From Cycas panzhihuaensis (lineage: Eukaryota > Cycadophyta): 64,000 nt of DNA. The notes below the pieces were generated by a model. That model saw only the letters and a list, made by a program, of their open reading frames with translations, had not been told where the DNA came from and searched no databases. A program made the position numbers and the translations under genes. The stretch is taken from positions 163,749,741-163,813,740 of the forward strand of contig CM041465.1 in NCBI GenBank assembly GCA_023213395.1, in the 5' to 3' direction. The stretch's first letter is position 1. Every line of letters begins with the position of its first letter. This document shows positions 9,901-20,502 of this stretch, in pieces.

Positions 9901-11292
9901 CGGAAATCAAAGAAGGGAATGATAGTGGTCAAGCAACTCATGGACGCCCCTATTCCTAACTCCTTTGGTGCCCCCATTGACGACTCTCTCCCCGATGAGT
10001 CTATCCTGGCAATTCAGGGAGCCTCTTCCCATCCACTCGTCGACAATGAGTGGTATGGCGATATAGTGCAGTATCTTACACAGCAGCAATACTACCCCGG
10101 TGCCAGTAGCAAAGTTAGATCTCGTATCTAGACTTCTGCTAGGTAATACCTCCTCATGGATGAGGTATTATACAAGAGGTCCTTCGATGGGATCCTCCTC
10201 TGCTGCGTCACTACTGACGAAGTTGACCAGGTACTTCGCGAATGCCACCACGGTATTTGTGGAGGTCACTTTAGGGGGCAGTCTATGGCTCAGAGGATCC
10301 TTCGCATGGGTTATTTTTGGCCGTCCCTCTTCAAGGACACTCACGCCTTTGCTCTAAAATGTCGGTGATGTCAGGAACACGCTAATATTTCCCATGTGCC
10401 TTCTGAGGCTCTGCATCCCATTGTTTTACCATGGCCTTTTGCTCAGTGGGGACTAGACCTCATTGGGGCTATCTCCCCACCTTCGTTGTCACAGCACAAG
10501 TTTATCTTGACTGCCACAGAGTATTTTACCAAATGGGCGGAGGCCATCCCCTTGGTCACTACCCCTGGTAAAATAATTACCACGTTCATTTACCAGCACA
10601 TCATTTACCATTTTGGAATCCCAGATGTCCTAATCACTGACAATGAAACTCCTTTCTGTAATAAGGAAATGGATGAGCTTTATGAGAATAAAATTTCTCA
10701 CAAGACTTCCTCCCCTTACTACCCTTAGGCAAATGGCCAAGTGGAGTCTTTTAATAAGACTCTCGTCAACATTCTCAAGAAAACCGTTGCTCAATCCCAA
10801 AAGGATTGGCACCTTCAGTTGCCCTCCACCTTGTGGGCTTACCGCACCTCTATCTGTTCTGCCACGGGAATGACCTCGTTCTCCCTGGTCTATGGTACTG
10901 AGGCGGTACTCCCTTTAGAGGTGGAGATTCCTTCCTTGCGAGTCTCCCTTCGAGGTTTCATCGACAAAAAGTTGATTCGTTAGGCTCGCCTGCTGGACCT
11001 CGAAGCTTTGGATGAGAGACGCTTAGTTACTTATCAGGCTAACCTGGCATCCAAAAACGGCTCACAAAGGGCCTACGATAAACATCTGCATTCCCGTCCT
11101 TTATTTCCTGGGGACCGCGTCCTCAAGCTCGAGTATCTCCATGACCGCTTGACCAAGTTCAAACCCTGATGGGTTGGTCCTTTCGTCATTATCGAATCCC
11201 TCGATAATGGTGCCTACAGGATAGCCACCCTAGAAGGGCTTGAATTCGAGAAAGCTATTAATGGGAAATTCCTTAAGAAGTTTTATGTGTGA
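9901..11292 (+). pseudogene. pol: Gypsy integrase
   Basis: Frame 1 continues from RNase H through LLMDEVLYKRSFDGIL to the HHCC zinc-binding domain (HHGICGGH ... CRxCQ, with a TGA between the Cys). The catalytic core follows: WGLDLIGAI (first Asp), VLITDNETPF (second Asp), ANGQVESFNKTL (Glu). All three DDE residues are present. Then LWAYRTSICSATGMTSF and a C-terminal domain with DRVLKLEYLHDR and WVGPFVIIESL. Stops at 10366, 10726, 10981 and 11167, then a natural-looking end at 11290. No frameshift over ~2.1 kb from 9142, the best preserved stretch of pol. Confidence 0.88.
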
Positions 11293-12077
11293 TCTTTCAG
11301 CGATCTCTTCGCCCTGCTCCGAAATAAGCCTAAATTACCATCTTAAGTTGTCCCCATTCTTCCTAACCACGGGTAGAATGGCAATTTAAGATGGATCCTT
11401 CTTCTTCTTTCCAGTTCCTTCCGCGGAACCCGCATTCCTGTACCCTCTCGGGAACTTTTGTCATCTTGCTTGGGCATTCCCCAATCAGGAAGATACTTGG
11501 GAGCATCGTCGCTCCTCTTTCCTGTCTGTCATTTCCTTCGCATATCCTGCTATGCTCTTCTGTAGACGTGTATGCCGCTCTATCCTCTAGCCTCACACCT
11601 CTCTATCATCTTCACTCACGACGTGTGTGTGTTCTCCTATTAGACATATAGCCATACATGGAAGGAAATGTGTGCATCATACAATAAAATATTCATAACA
11701 TAAAATATCCACAGCATAACATTTACAACACATAAAATAAACACACATGTCATCCACACATGATACATCATACACAGCATCTCATATCTAAATGGGGTTC
11801 CAATTATCCCATGTATATATATATATACATCCAAAAATCACGTCACAGCATACATCTGGGAAGCCAGTGTCCTTGCAGGGGGGGTACAATCATATGGTCC
11901 TATATATGACCCCCTGGAGGCCCATGCTTTCCCTTGCCAAAATCATATGTACATATCCTACTCTACTGCTTGCCGCCTCACGGGGTATCATCTCCCGGTC
12001 TATGTGATCCCTCTCCTGGGGACCACATGCCTCTAAGGCTCCTCCTGAGCCTCCGCAAGCTGCCTGCCTCGCTTGCC
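11293..12077. other. Untranslated stretch between integrase and antisense gene
   Basis: No coding trace recognised on either strand. Contains the stem-loop at 11338-11394 and an AT-rich section at 11640-11850 with a short (TA)n near 11814. This is where sense and antisense transcripts of the element would converge. Confidence 0.5.
11338..11394 (+). other. Strong stem-loop 46 bp after the integrase stop
   Basis: Outer arms ccatcttaagttg (11338-11350) and caatttaagatgg (11382-11394) pair over 13 bp with one G-U. After a 3-nt bulge, ccattct (11354-11360) pairs with agaatgg (11375-11381) over 7 bp. The loop is 14 nt. It stands in the convergence zone between pol and the antisense gene. A processing or 3'-end role is inference. 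Confidence 0.65.
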
Positions 12078-13868
12078 TCATCTCGCAGTCATCTCGGGGT
12101 CGTCGCCGCTGTGTGGGTATGCATCATGCTCCAGCTCGACCTTGACACCATTTGCACTACCAACTAATCGTATCGGGTCTAGATACGATCCCTCTCTCCT
12201 CGGAGTGATTCTTTCGTCACCCTGAGACGCTCTGTGACTACCGCTAGCTAGGTCCTGCTCTCAGCATCTTTGCCTGCTCTGCCCTGTGCCTCTAGAGCCT
12301 GCACCTGTCTACGTAGCTCGTCCCTCTTGCGCCTCACATCATCTCTCTCTTGCTGCAGTCGTCCCTGGGATGTCACGTGCTCTTGGGACTCTGCAGCCCA
12401 TATGTCCCTTGCCCTCACCAATGGGGTGAATGCCTCTACGTGGGCACCTGCCGCTCTAGGCTCATCTCCCGCCTAGATAGGCAGTTGCCCCTCTGCATAC
12501 ACCTGAGGGAATATCTCCCTCACCATAGCCTCTATCAGTCTCTGGGTCTCCGCTGCACCTGCCAATGCAACATGCCATGTGTCAGTATACATCTCACCAT
12601 ATACCATGATCAAACCAAACCAAACATCTATCGGGATGCCAAACGACTCAGGAAAAGGTTAGGTCTCACCTGCTGTGGCCGCCGGCTCCTCTGGTTGCAT
12701 GGCATCCTCCCCTCCTGGCTCTCTGCCAGTCGTGGGTGCCTCATCCTTTGGCATCTCCTCTACCTAGGCCTCCCTCCTCGCAGGGATCAGCTTAGCTCTC
12801 ATCCCTCCGGATCCCATCACGATCTGCAGCCTGCGGGCCCTGGTCACGGGTCCCTTGCTCTCGTCTTACGGTCCTGATGGGCCAACCTCTCCCCTGGTAG
12901 CCCCGGATGGACCCTCTGCACCTCCTGCCGTCACAGGGGACTGCCTCTCCACAGAGGTCGTGACGAGCCGGCCCCATCATCTCCATCGTCTCCGCCATCA
13001 TCGCCTGCGGGCACTCCTGCTCTGCCCGCCTCATCGTCACTATCCCACCTCACTGTCCTATAAGGCTCTACTATGTAGTCTAGTAGGGTGAGGATGTCTA
13101 GTGACGTAGCCTCCACTGATCATTGGACATGGGCCCTGTCCTCTGTCCCTCTCAGTTGAGTCTGCCACCTGTGGACCATCGGGGCCCGCTATGTGATGGG
13201 GTGTGGTCCTCCCTCTGGTGCCACCGCCGTGAAATGATAAAAAAACCAACACTATAGCAGTGTGCTGTATGACAACCCACTTCTGCCAGTCATCCTGATA
13301 ATGTCTAGCTGGGCGATGAGGTTTACCGCTATCAGGGTCGCCCAGTCCATCCTCTCACCGGCTTTGCAGTGGCGAACTGCATCTAACCATCCACCTGGTA
13401 TCTCCCTATAGTTCTGCTTCCAGGAAATCTAGAATAGAACGCATAGTATAACTAGCTTCCTCACCCAAGGAATCCCTGACATTAGTATAGTCTGGAGGGG
13501 GGTCCCCTCTGCTCCCATCTATCAGCTCCTATAAAGAACAGGGCTGTCTCCCTGTGTGCTACCTCGGTGCTAGGCAGTGTCCCTAGTCTCAACGGCCTCC
13601 CTGTCACTGGAACTCCCAGTATCCGCCGTATATTTCTCGTCATGACCATCACATCATCTACCTGCGGTAGGTAGAGCACATGTCTCCTCCTATTCCAATG
13701 GGATACTATATCGACCAGCAACCTCTGATTTGATGCATACTGAGGTGTCTTGAGGGCCTTGTATAGGCCACACCTCTGCAGGATCTCCCTGTCGTCCTGT
13801 GATGCCATCTCCATGTAGCTCAACATGGCCATACCCACGTTCTCATGGTTATCTACCGCGATGACAGC
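12078..13868 (-). pseudogene. Antisense plant-mobile-domain-like gene with C-terminal coiled coil
   Basis: The minus strand inside the element carries its own decayed gene. The N-terminal part (13868 down to 13482) reads DREILQRCGLYKALKTP, then LLVDIVSHWNRRRHVLYLP and DDVMVMTRNIRRILGVPVTG. This resembles the plant mobile domain (GLY...; W ... HTF.LP.GE.TVTLEDV...LLGLP). A middle part (~13110-12930, another frame) is acidic (GDDGGDDGDDG). The C-terminal part (~12570-12240) is heptad-like (RLQQERDDVRRKRDELRRQV, then QALEAQ) and ends at a natural stop at 12078-12080. Two in-frame TAGs and at least two frameshifts break it. On the minus strand, a donor-like CAG|GTAGAG at 13946 and acceptor-like GAACAG at 13869 would bound a 78-bp intron, but this is weak. 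Antisense genes in this position are known in some Tat elements (Grande, Retand). PMD genes occur both as host genes and as transposon passengers. Confidence 0.6.
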
Positions 13869-15005
13869 CTGTTCACACCAAAAAATAATCTAAGTTAGCT
13901 TCACGTCAGTTATTATCATCCCTCACTCTCTCAAAACTCTCTCTACCTGAGATTTAGGGCTCTTTTAGGCATTGTATCTCTTTTTCTCCTTGTTGCCTTC
14001 GTACCGCGCTAAACTTAGTAGTACCACTAAGTTTGGCACGGGTCCCACGGCGATCGGGTCCCGCGATAATGATCGCGGCATATTTCTGCCTTGAAAAAAT
14101 AAAAAATTTCTTTTGGTGGACCCCGTGGGACCTACCAGGACCAGGGCTCCCTAATGCCTAGGTCCCCGCCTCTTTCTGGGTCTGATTCAGACTCCGAGAG
14201 GCCTCTGATTGCCTATAAGGGGCACTAAAAACCACATGAAACTATGAAAAACTAATTAATTTCAAACTTCGAAATGGGTTGGGTTTAGTGATATCCACTC
14301 ACTAGATCCGGTCTCGCTATCGCCATGCCATCCTATTGATCCCGCTGGCTCTCTCCGCTCTCCGATCCAACGGTCTGATCTCTCTCTGTGTGCCTCCAAA
14401 GTTAGGCGGCACTCCGCTACGTAAGGGAATGGCTCGTTTCAGATGAGAGCCGTGAAAATGAATCCATTTTCCCGTTTGATTTCCTTATATAGGTGGGGGC
14501 CCCAACGGGTACTTCCTCCGTTTTTGGCCCCGCGACAACTGTTGGGACCATCCTGTTCCCCTGATTACCTTATCCTTCTGGCCCTGTCACTCTTTGTGCT
14601 CTCTTGACACCCTTTTTACACTTTCTTGTAGGCGCATTTATGGTGCCTTAGTTTTACACTTTTTCCCGGGGCCTCTCCATCTCGTTTTATGTGTCGCTCC
14701 CGTGCATGCTCGAGTTTATACTCGTTTGGCTCATTTCGTCGCCTGACTCGCTGCAGCCTCTTTCTCACTCTTGGGGTCCCCAAAGGGAATGCTCCCCTGC
14801 CTGGGGGCATGTTTCGCTTTCCAAAGCAACCTTTTGGTGCCCCAAGAGACTTTTTCTTCTGACCACTCTCTACCAGTGATCGGATTGCTTGCTCTCGCCC
14901 TGGGTAACCTCATTGCTAAGTCCTCCTACCCTTCATGGCCACTTTTTTCTTGCCTTTCGAGTGTTTCTTTTATTATCTATTGACTACCAGGATTTTGTGT
15001 CACCT
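13869..15005. other. Spacer between antisense gene and second RNase H
   Basis: About 1.1 kb with no protein I recognise in any frame. It would hold the promoter or leader of the antisense gene and the 5' side of the second RNase H. Several open frames exist (e.g. 14616-14810) but have the composition of chance frames in GC-rich DNA. Confidence 0.4.
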
Positions 15006-15741
15006 ATGTCCATCTACATTTTTACCGACGGTGGAAGCTGCAGTAATCCTGGAACTTCTGCCGCTGCATGGATTCTCCGCAGCCCTTCTGGACACGATCT
15101 CCTCAACTCTGGGATCTTCCTCCCAGAGGCTACTAACAATGAAGTTGAATATATAACTGTTATTGAAGCCCTTACTGATGCCCTCCATTTTCATTGCGGA
15201 TCCATCATTTTGCTTTGCGACTCTCAAGTTGTGGTGTCTCATCTCACCTGTGTTTACAGTGCGATGCCCTCACTTGAGGACTCTTGCTTCTGCTGTAAGA
15301 TCTCTCCTGGCCTGCTTCTCTTTCGTCGATATCCAGCATATCCCTCGGGCCCTCAATGTTGAGGCAGATAGTCTCGTTCACCTCATCCTTGAGCGTCGCC
15401 TTCCTCTCCTTGCTGACCGTCCCCGAGGCTTGTCTGGCCCTCCAGTCGCCCAAGCCCTAGGTCATCTTACACTTTGCTTTGCGACCCATTCGCACCTCCG
15501 AAACCTGGCTACTAATGAGGTAAAACTATGGTGCTTACCCTTTGCTTACTCTTTACTTGATTATGCATGCTCTTCCGCATCTTTTGTGGTGGAGGTAGCC
15601 CCCTTACCTTTCTTATTTTTCCAGTCAGTTCCCAGGTGGCTCATAAGCAGCCCCTATGTTGTCTCCACCACCGCTTTCGTATCCACGCGTTCCGCCACGC
15701 CACTTGCTGACACCCTTGCCTACTATTATGATCTTGATTGA
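15006..15741 (+). pseudogene. Second, archaeal-type RNase H (aRNH), one frameshift
   Basis: A separate RNase HI-like domain downstream of integrase. Frame 3 gives YIFTDGGSCSNPG (first Asp), FLPEATNNEVEYITVIEAL (Glu) and LLCDSQVVVSHL (second Asp). At ~15250-15262 it shifts to frame 1: CPHLRTLASAVRSLLACF, DIQHIPRALNVEADSLVHLI (last Asp). All four D-E-D-D positions survive. The G-x-NPG motif and RALN-x-EAD motif are typical of the archaeal/plant-type RNase H seen as an extra domain in Tat elements. A ~110-residue tail to 15741 has no match I know. Only one lesion separates it from an open frame, fewer than in gag or RT. Confidence 0.8.
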
Positions 15742-16383
15742 CATATCTATATACACATGTGCTACTGACAATTGTGTTGCCAGCATTCGCCATCGCACCA
15801 GGCTTCCGAGAGGTGAGGCTCACGCCATAAAGGCGTGTTTCCTGGCTTCCAGGAATGGATACGGAATCACCGACTCAGGTAAGTGCAGGTATGTTTCTTG
15901 CCTTATCGTCACTTTCTTTATATGAGTGTTTGCTTGCATGTCTGCATGTGTGTGGCTTTGTAGGCGACTTTGTCTTCGTCTACACTTATTTTAGCCTATG
16001 ACGACTATAGCAGGGGCATACTCCCAGCAAGTGTGGCACCTTGGTGGCCACTCCACTTCCTGCATTCTACCCTCCTCGCTCTAAGATCCACTCAGCTTGT
16101 GCCACCTACACCCGTGTGATGACCCGTCATCGTTTGGTTGACTTGCCACACTGTTTGAGCCCTATTTTTGCTCTTTTAGACCCATTTGTTGGCTTGTTCA
16201 CCCCCGGGTAGGTGTCTCAGCCCCCTATTGGCCCTTTTTGTCATTTGCCCACAGCCTAGCCGGGCCGGGCGGCTGATTTTGCCTCCCGTGAATATCACGA
16301 GATTTCGCGATACCACCGAATATCCACAAGATCGCAGATTTTCCTAGATGACTATTCCAACTTGTTTTTTAAAATCCGCCATG
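15742..16383 (+). other. 3' untranslated region of the Tat-like element
   Basis: Shared with the inverted copy (revcomp of 1-1378). Contains ACTCAG|GTAAGTGCAGG at ~15872-15890, a strong-looking splice donor retained in both copies, and TTTGTAG at ~15956, an acceptor-like site retained as TTTGTGG in the other. No clear polypurine tract precedes 16384, which leaves the exact LTR start open (candidates ~16040, ~16114, 16384). Confidence 0.5.
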
Positions 16384-18550
16384 GTAATTTCACATTTATT
16401 GTGAAATTGCCACATGTCTTGTGACTTAACTCGCTCCCAGCTGCACCCTAATCACTCACTTTAGGGTTTGGGTTAGGTACTTAAGGCATAATCTACTCAA
16501 TTTTGACGACTTTTGGCTCACTTTTTGGATTACTCCTCAAGAAAACCACACTATGCTCTGCTCTTCTCTACTGCCTTGCTGCTACCACAGGACCTGCGTC
16601 TCTCCTCCAGTGCCTAGCTCTCCTTCGGTGTGGCTAGGACATCTTCCCAACCCCTCACACACCTTGGAGAGGGCCCCTTGGAGAGATTTCAGTAGATTCT
16701 TGTCCCGGGTGGTCTTCAAGTGTTCTAAGTGCAGGTGTTCTCCCTCCAACTTCACTAGCAGGGACCCAAACCTACTACACCATAGTTTTTAGGCTGATTT
16801 CTCAGCCTCTCCTTACCAGCCCTTCGCTGAGGTAAGCACTTCTCTTCTTCCACTCAGGTATTCACTAATTTGAGTTGTGTCTCTCGTGTTATTAATGCCC
16901 TATCTTACTTATTTCTTTGCTTGTCTTTATGAGGGTTGTTTTCCTCCTTACATTGGACCTGCTTTTACCTCACATGCTGCCTCTTACCTACGTTTGTTGC
17001 TCAAGGCAGTGGTACTAAGGGTTGACATAGGGTTTGGGAGAGAGCTGGGTGGATTCCGCACCACCTTCCATGCTCCTCAAGTGGCTTAAAGCCCCCCAAA
17101 CCTTCCCTCTTACCTCGTGCTATCCTTGGCTCTCAAACAAGGGTTTGTTGGCCCTTCCTTAGCCACTGAAATCAATGCTGTCACACATTGCAGCACTGGT
17201 TTGAGGGCTTAGTCTTAGGTTTGGGCAACTCACATAAGTCCCGACCACTTGATCTTTGCCTAACTCTTTCCCGGCAGCCCGGTTTGCTCTCCATAGCACC
17301 CCGGTCTGCCGTAGGTCTTCTTTGGCTCCTTTCAACTCCCTTGCTATGATTTCCAACCATCTTTCTTGGCCTTGCCCTTGCTGCCTTGTGGCTTTTGGGA
17401 GAGGTTAGGGTCATTCTTTGTGGGAGGTGGGCCACTCCGAGACTTACCAGTTACTTTCCCTTCGCTTTGGTTGCCCTCTTTTACATATTATCATCATTGT
17501 GTTGATGCTAACATATATGTGTTTAAGTTTATATTTGCATTACATAGACATGTATTGTTAGGATCTCGTCATTACATGTTAGTACCCTTTTCTCCGGGAA
17601 GGGGGGAGGTTGCCGTTGTTTGCAGGTGCTCGAAGAGTGCAAAGGGTATTTTTTTCGCTCGTTCCATTGCCCGTAAGTGCTCATATATATGTTGTACTTT
17701 CATGCTTCATTGGTTATTAGTACTTGGTTTCTTTCTTTCCTTAGTTTTGTACTTTAGTATCTTTCCGGGGAAGGTAAGGGAGCCCCCTCTTTCCATTCCG
17801 CCGCGAAGCTTCGCATCCGTCGCACCTCGTGGAGTAGTTTGGTGTCTCTCGGGAAGGCCCTCATCACACACGCCTCCGGTCTAGGTGCACGCCTCGCTCC
17901 ACCCTACTACTCTTTCCTTTTGATTTCCTTTGCATATGTAGTAATTAACTCATTGGAAATCAAAAGGGAAACTTAACTTTACTTTCGGTTCATGCTTCAT
18001 TTACTTTGTTGCATGCATCCTCTCTACCTATAGGAAAAGGTCTTAGGAACCGCTACTTTTACTTTTCCCCTCTCTTTGCCGTGCAAGCTTCTTGCCCTCT
18101 GTATTGCTTGTATGCCCGGTCAGTTTGCTTAAGCATACCTTGACCCACCTCCTTGGGTCATCCCTCTTATTTTCCTTTGGTTCCCCGCTCCGCCGGACAA
18201 CCAAAGTGATTCCGTCTATAGGCCAGTCACTCGCCTATCCTCCTTCATTTCCTGTTGCTTTAGGGAAACCCTTGAAGGTTCCTCTCCTTCCCCTTTCGGC
18301 CATCCAAGGGTGGGAGGATCCTTCCCTTAGGTCAACCCAGGCTAACCCTACGCCTCTTCACCAATGTTTGAAGTGGTGGGGGATCACCCTTTGGTAGCCA
18401 CATTCCATTGCAGGTCCCGAACTCGCACTCCGGCGCACGGGGTGCTCTGCATGGTAATTACCCTACTTATAGGTCTCTTTCTCGATCACATTATCACCCA
18501 CTCTTACCACACCTATTTAGTTAGGTAGCTATCCCGTAGACGCGCGTTCA
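16384..18550 (+). repeat. 3' LTR block of the Tat-like element
   Basis: 2167 bp, the partner of 2332-4498. It ends ...GCGCGTTCA, then the flank starts GTGTCTAAAATG. That flank is part of a Gypsy RT fragment found uninterrupted at 36956, so the right end is a genuine insertion junction. The LTR may extend further left than 16384 (see the 5' LTR entry). Confidence 0.85.
17916..17967 (+). other. 13-bp inverted repeat inside the 3' LTR
   Basis: Same inverted repeat as 3864-3915 (arms 17916-17928 and 17955-17967), unchanged together with its loop. Confidence 0.6.
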
Positions 18551-19500
18551 GTGTCTAAAATGTATGAAGTCTCCTAGAATTCATAAAATACTCCAAACAT
18601 TTACATAGGTCTATGTAACTATGATAGAGTTATTAATCGATTATGAAATTATGAAATTAAGTACACATTATATACATTAATAAGAGATTATAAAATAAAT
18701 ATGCTCAATAAAGAATTATCTTTGGCAGTGTCCAACCTTGATGTTTTGTGGGAATGCTATATTCAAGAGTGCATGCAAAAAGGCTTTTGAGAATATTTAC
18801 CATCAAAATGAAACTTGTCATATTATAAGTACGTTATAACCTTCAAAAGGTAAATGGAGAAACATATATGATAAATGAAGAATGGTAGTATTAAATAACA
18901 TATTCAATATCGATTTGAAAAATATTTTCTTTTGAGAAAGCATTAAAAGTTAGAGAAATAATTCCTCCTAGTCGTATGAAATCATTTCATAATGAATTAG
19001 TACAAAAGAAGCAAACAAGTCATGTTGAAGAAATAAATGATTAAACAAGTAAAGATTTAACCTCCCAAAATAAATATCATGTCCTTGTATAGGATGAAGT
19101 TCTAGATAGTACATCATAGAAGAAAAATGTTCCCACTAGTTATCATTCAAATATATCAAGAATATTAGATAATAAAATTATTGAGTATGAAACAAGAGAT
19201 AACCGACCACAAGGTCGGGAACTAAATGACCTAACTCGTAATATAACTAATGATACTCATAATAGTACAAAATAAATTCTTAAAGGTGAAGTTAGTAAAA
19301 TCAATATATAGGATAACAAGAATTAAATAGTTACAATCTATATACCAGAGAACTCTCTAATACCAATGATAATAGTTTTTCCTCGCAATGAATCTAGAAA
19401 AACCCTAAACATTTATATAGTATCATATATTTTAAGACAATATTGATTTGTATCAATACTGATGATGACTTTTCAAATTTATGCAGTCATAATGTACTAA
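18551..19500 (+). repeat. Repeat block with Gypsy RT/RNase H tail remnants
   Basis: 18551-18640 is the post-RT connection of a Gypsy pol (GLCNYDRVI, normally GLxxYYRRFI). Near 18770-18830 a CKKAFENI stretch resembles the start of the Gypsy RNase H domain (x-A-F-E-x-L). The block recurs at 35440-36180 and 51570-52320 and in part at 1381-1500. Too many stops for a gene call. Confidence 0.55.
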
Positions 19501-20502
19501 AAATTTTTAACTAGCGTACAACAACATCAACTTATTCCACCTTGCCCTTGTATTCATAGTTGTTATTGTTTAAATCTTCAATAATTATAAAATTTTGATT
19601 ACTTCCTAATCTATTTAAAATATGACCTTTTTATCTTCTCAAATGCCTTGGTATCCTTAAGGCATTTCATTATAAAATGCTTATAAGAGTAGATTATCTT
19701 GTAAGCCTAGCCATTATTATATGTAAGCAACCTTGTTTAGAGAATAATAACCATTGTTTCAAGGATTGAATGGTAAAAATAATGCAATGCTTATATCCTT
19801 CCCATATTGCTTGCTACTATATATATTCACATATCATCGTGGTAAGGTTCAACATGAAGTATGCCATAATATTCAATCACTTTGAGAAAATCTTCATCCT
19901 TAAAGCTTCATTATTTTAGGAAAAACTTGGTTGCTTTAAGGTTGCATGTGCACTTGCTTGTTAAGCATATTATTTTGATGATTTATTTTAGTTTAAAGCA
20001 TTTCTCTGTGAGAGTTTAGGTGTTGATTGGTGAATGGATTTATTTAGTGAGAATTATACTAACTTCCACACTTCTCACAAGGTGATGAATTTAACAAGAC
20101 TTCTTAAGTCTTTAAAAACTATAACTTTTTAGCTAACTATGTGGACTACAATTTTTAAGGTCTTTGGTGTGGTTATCATTGTTTAAGGGTTTGTCTACAT
20201 GTGTTTTATCAATGGTATCATAATTGTTTCTTCTTGTTATTGTTTACTTCTTTTTCATCCCTAAGTTGTCTTCGGCTATTTCTATGGGGTGCCTTGAATC
20301 TTGAAAATTATGTCTTCCGCAAAATCGGTAACGTCTATTATTAAACACGATCTGGCATAGAATACGCACACGGACAGAACTGGATAACACACAAAATTCA
20401 GCAAGCTAAAAATAAAAAATAAAGGCCCTTTGGAGATTGGTCATATTAAGAACATAACAACATGAATGATTCCCAAAATTAGGATGGACCTGGCATCTAC
20501 GT
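19501..20502. other. AT-rich stretch, nothing recognised
   Basis: No coding motif, LTR end or terminal repeat recognised on either strand. From ~20290 the base composition becomes less AT-rich toward the kinase fragment, and this part could be its 3' untranslated region. Confidence 0.4.

Larger units (their letters stand above)
2332..18550 (+). mobile_element. Tat-lineage Ty3/Gypsy LTR retrotransposon, degenerate
   Basis: A 16.2-kb element bounded by two direct LTR blocks of equal length. Order on the plus strand: LTR, PBS, gag, protease, RT, RNase H, integrase, then an antisense gene, a second RNase H and LTR. Tat assignment rests on the tRNA-Arg-like PBS, the gag type, the extra archaeal-type RNase H and the antisense gene, all known features of Tat/Ogre/Retand/Grande-type elements. 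Coding frames carry many in-frame stops and about five frameshifts, so it cannot make its proteins. No target-site duplication is visible. The two flanks come from different parts of the surrounding repeat, so the left end was probably rearranged. Confidence 0.9.

Noticed and set aside
10143-10170. Inverted repeat aatacctc/gaggtatt before integrase
   Set aside because: Falls in the coding motif LLMDEVLYKR of pol; no sign of separate function.
12167-12189. 8-bp hairpin atcgtatc-gggtcta-gatacgat
   Set aside because: Lies within the C-terminal coding part of the antisense gene; chance palindrome is enough to explain it.
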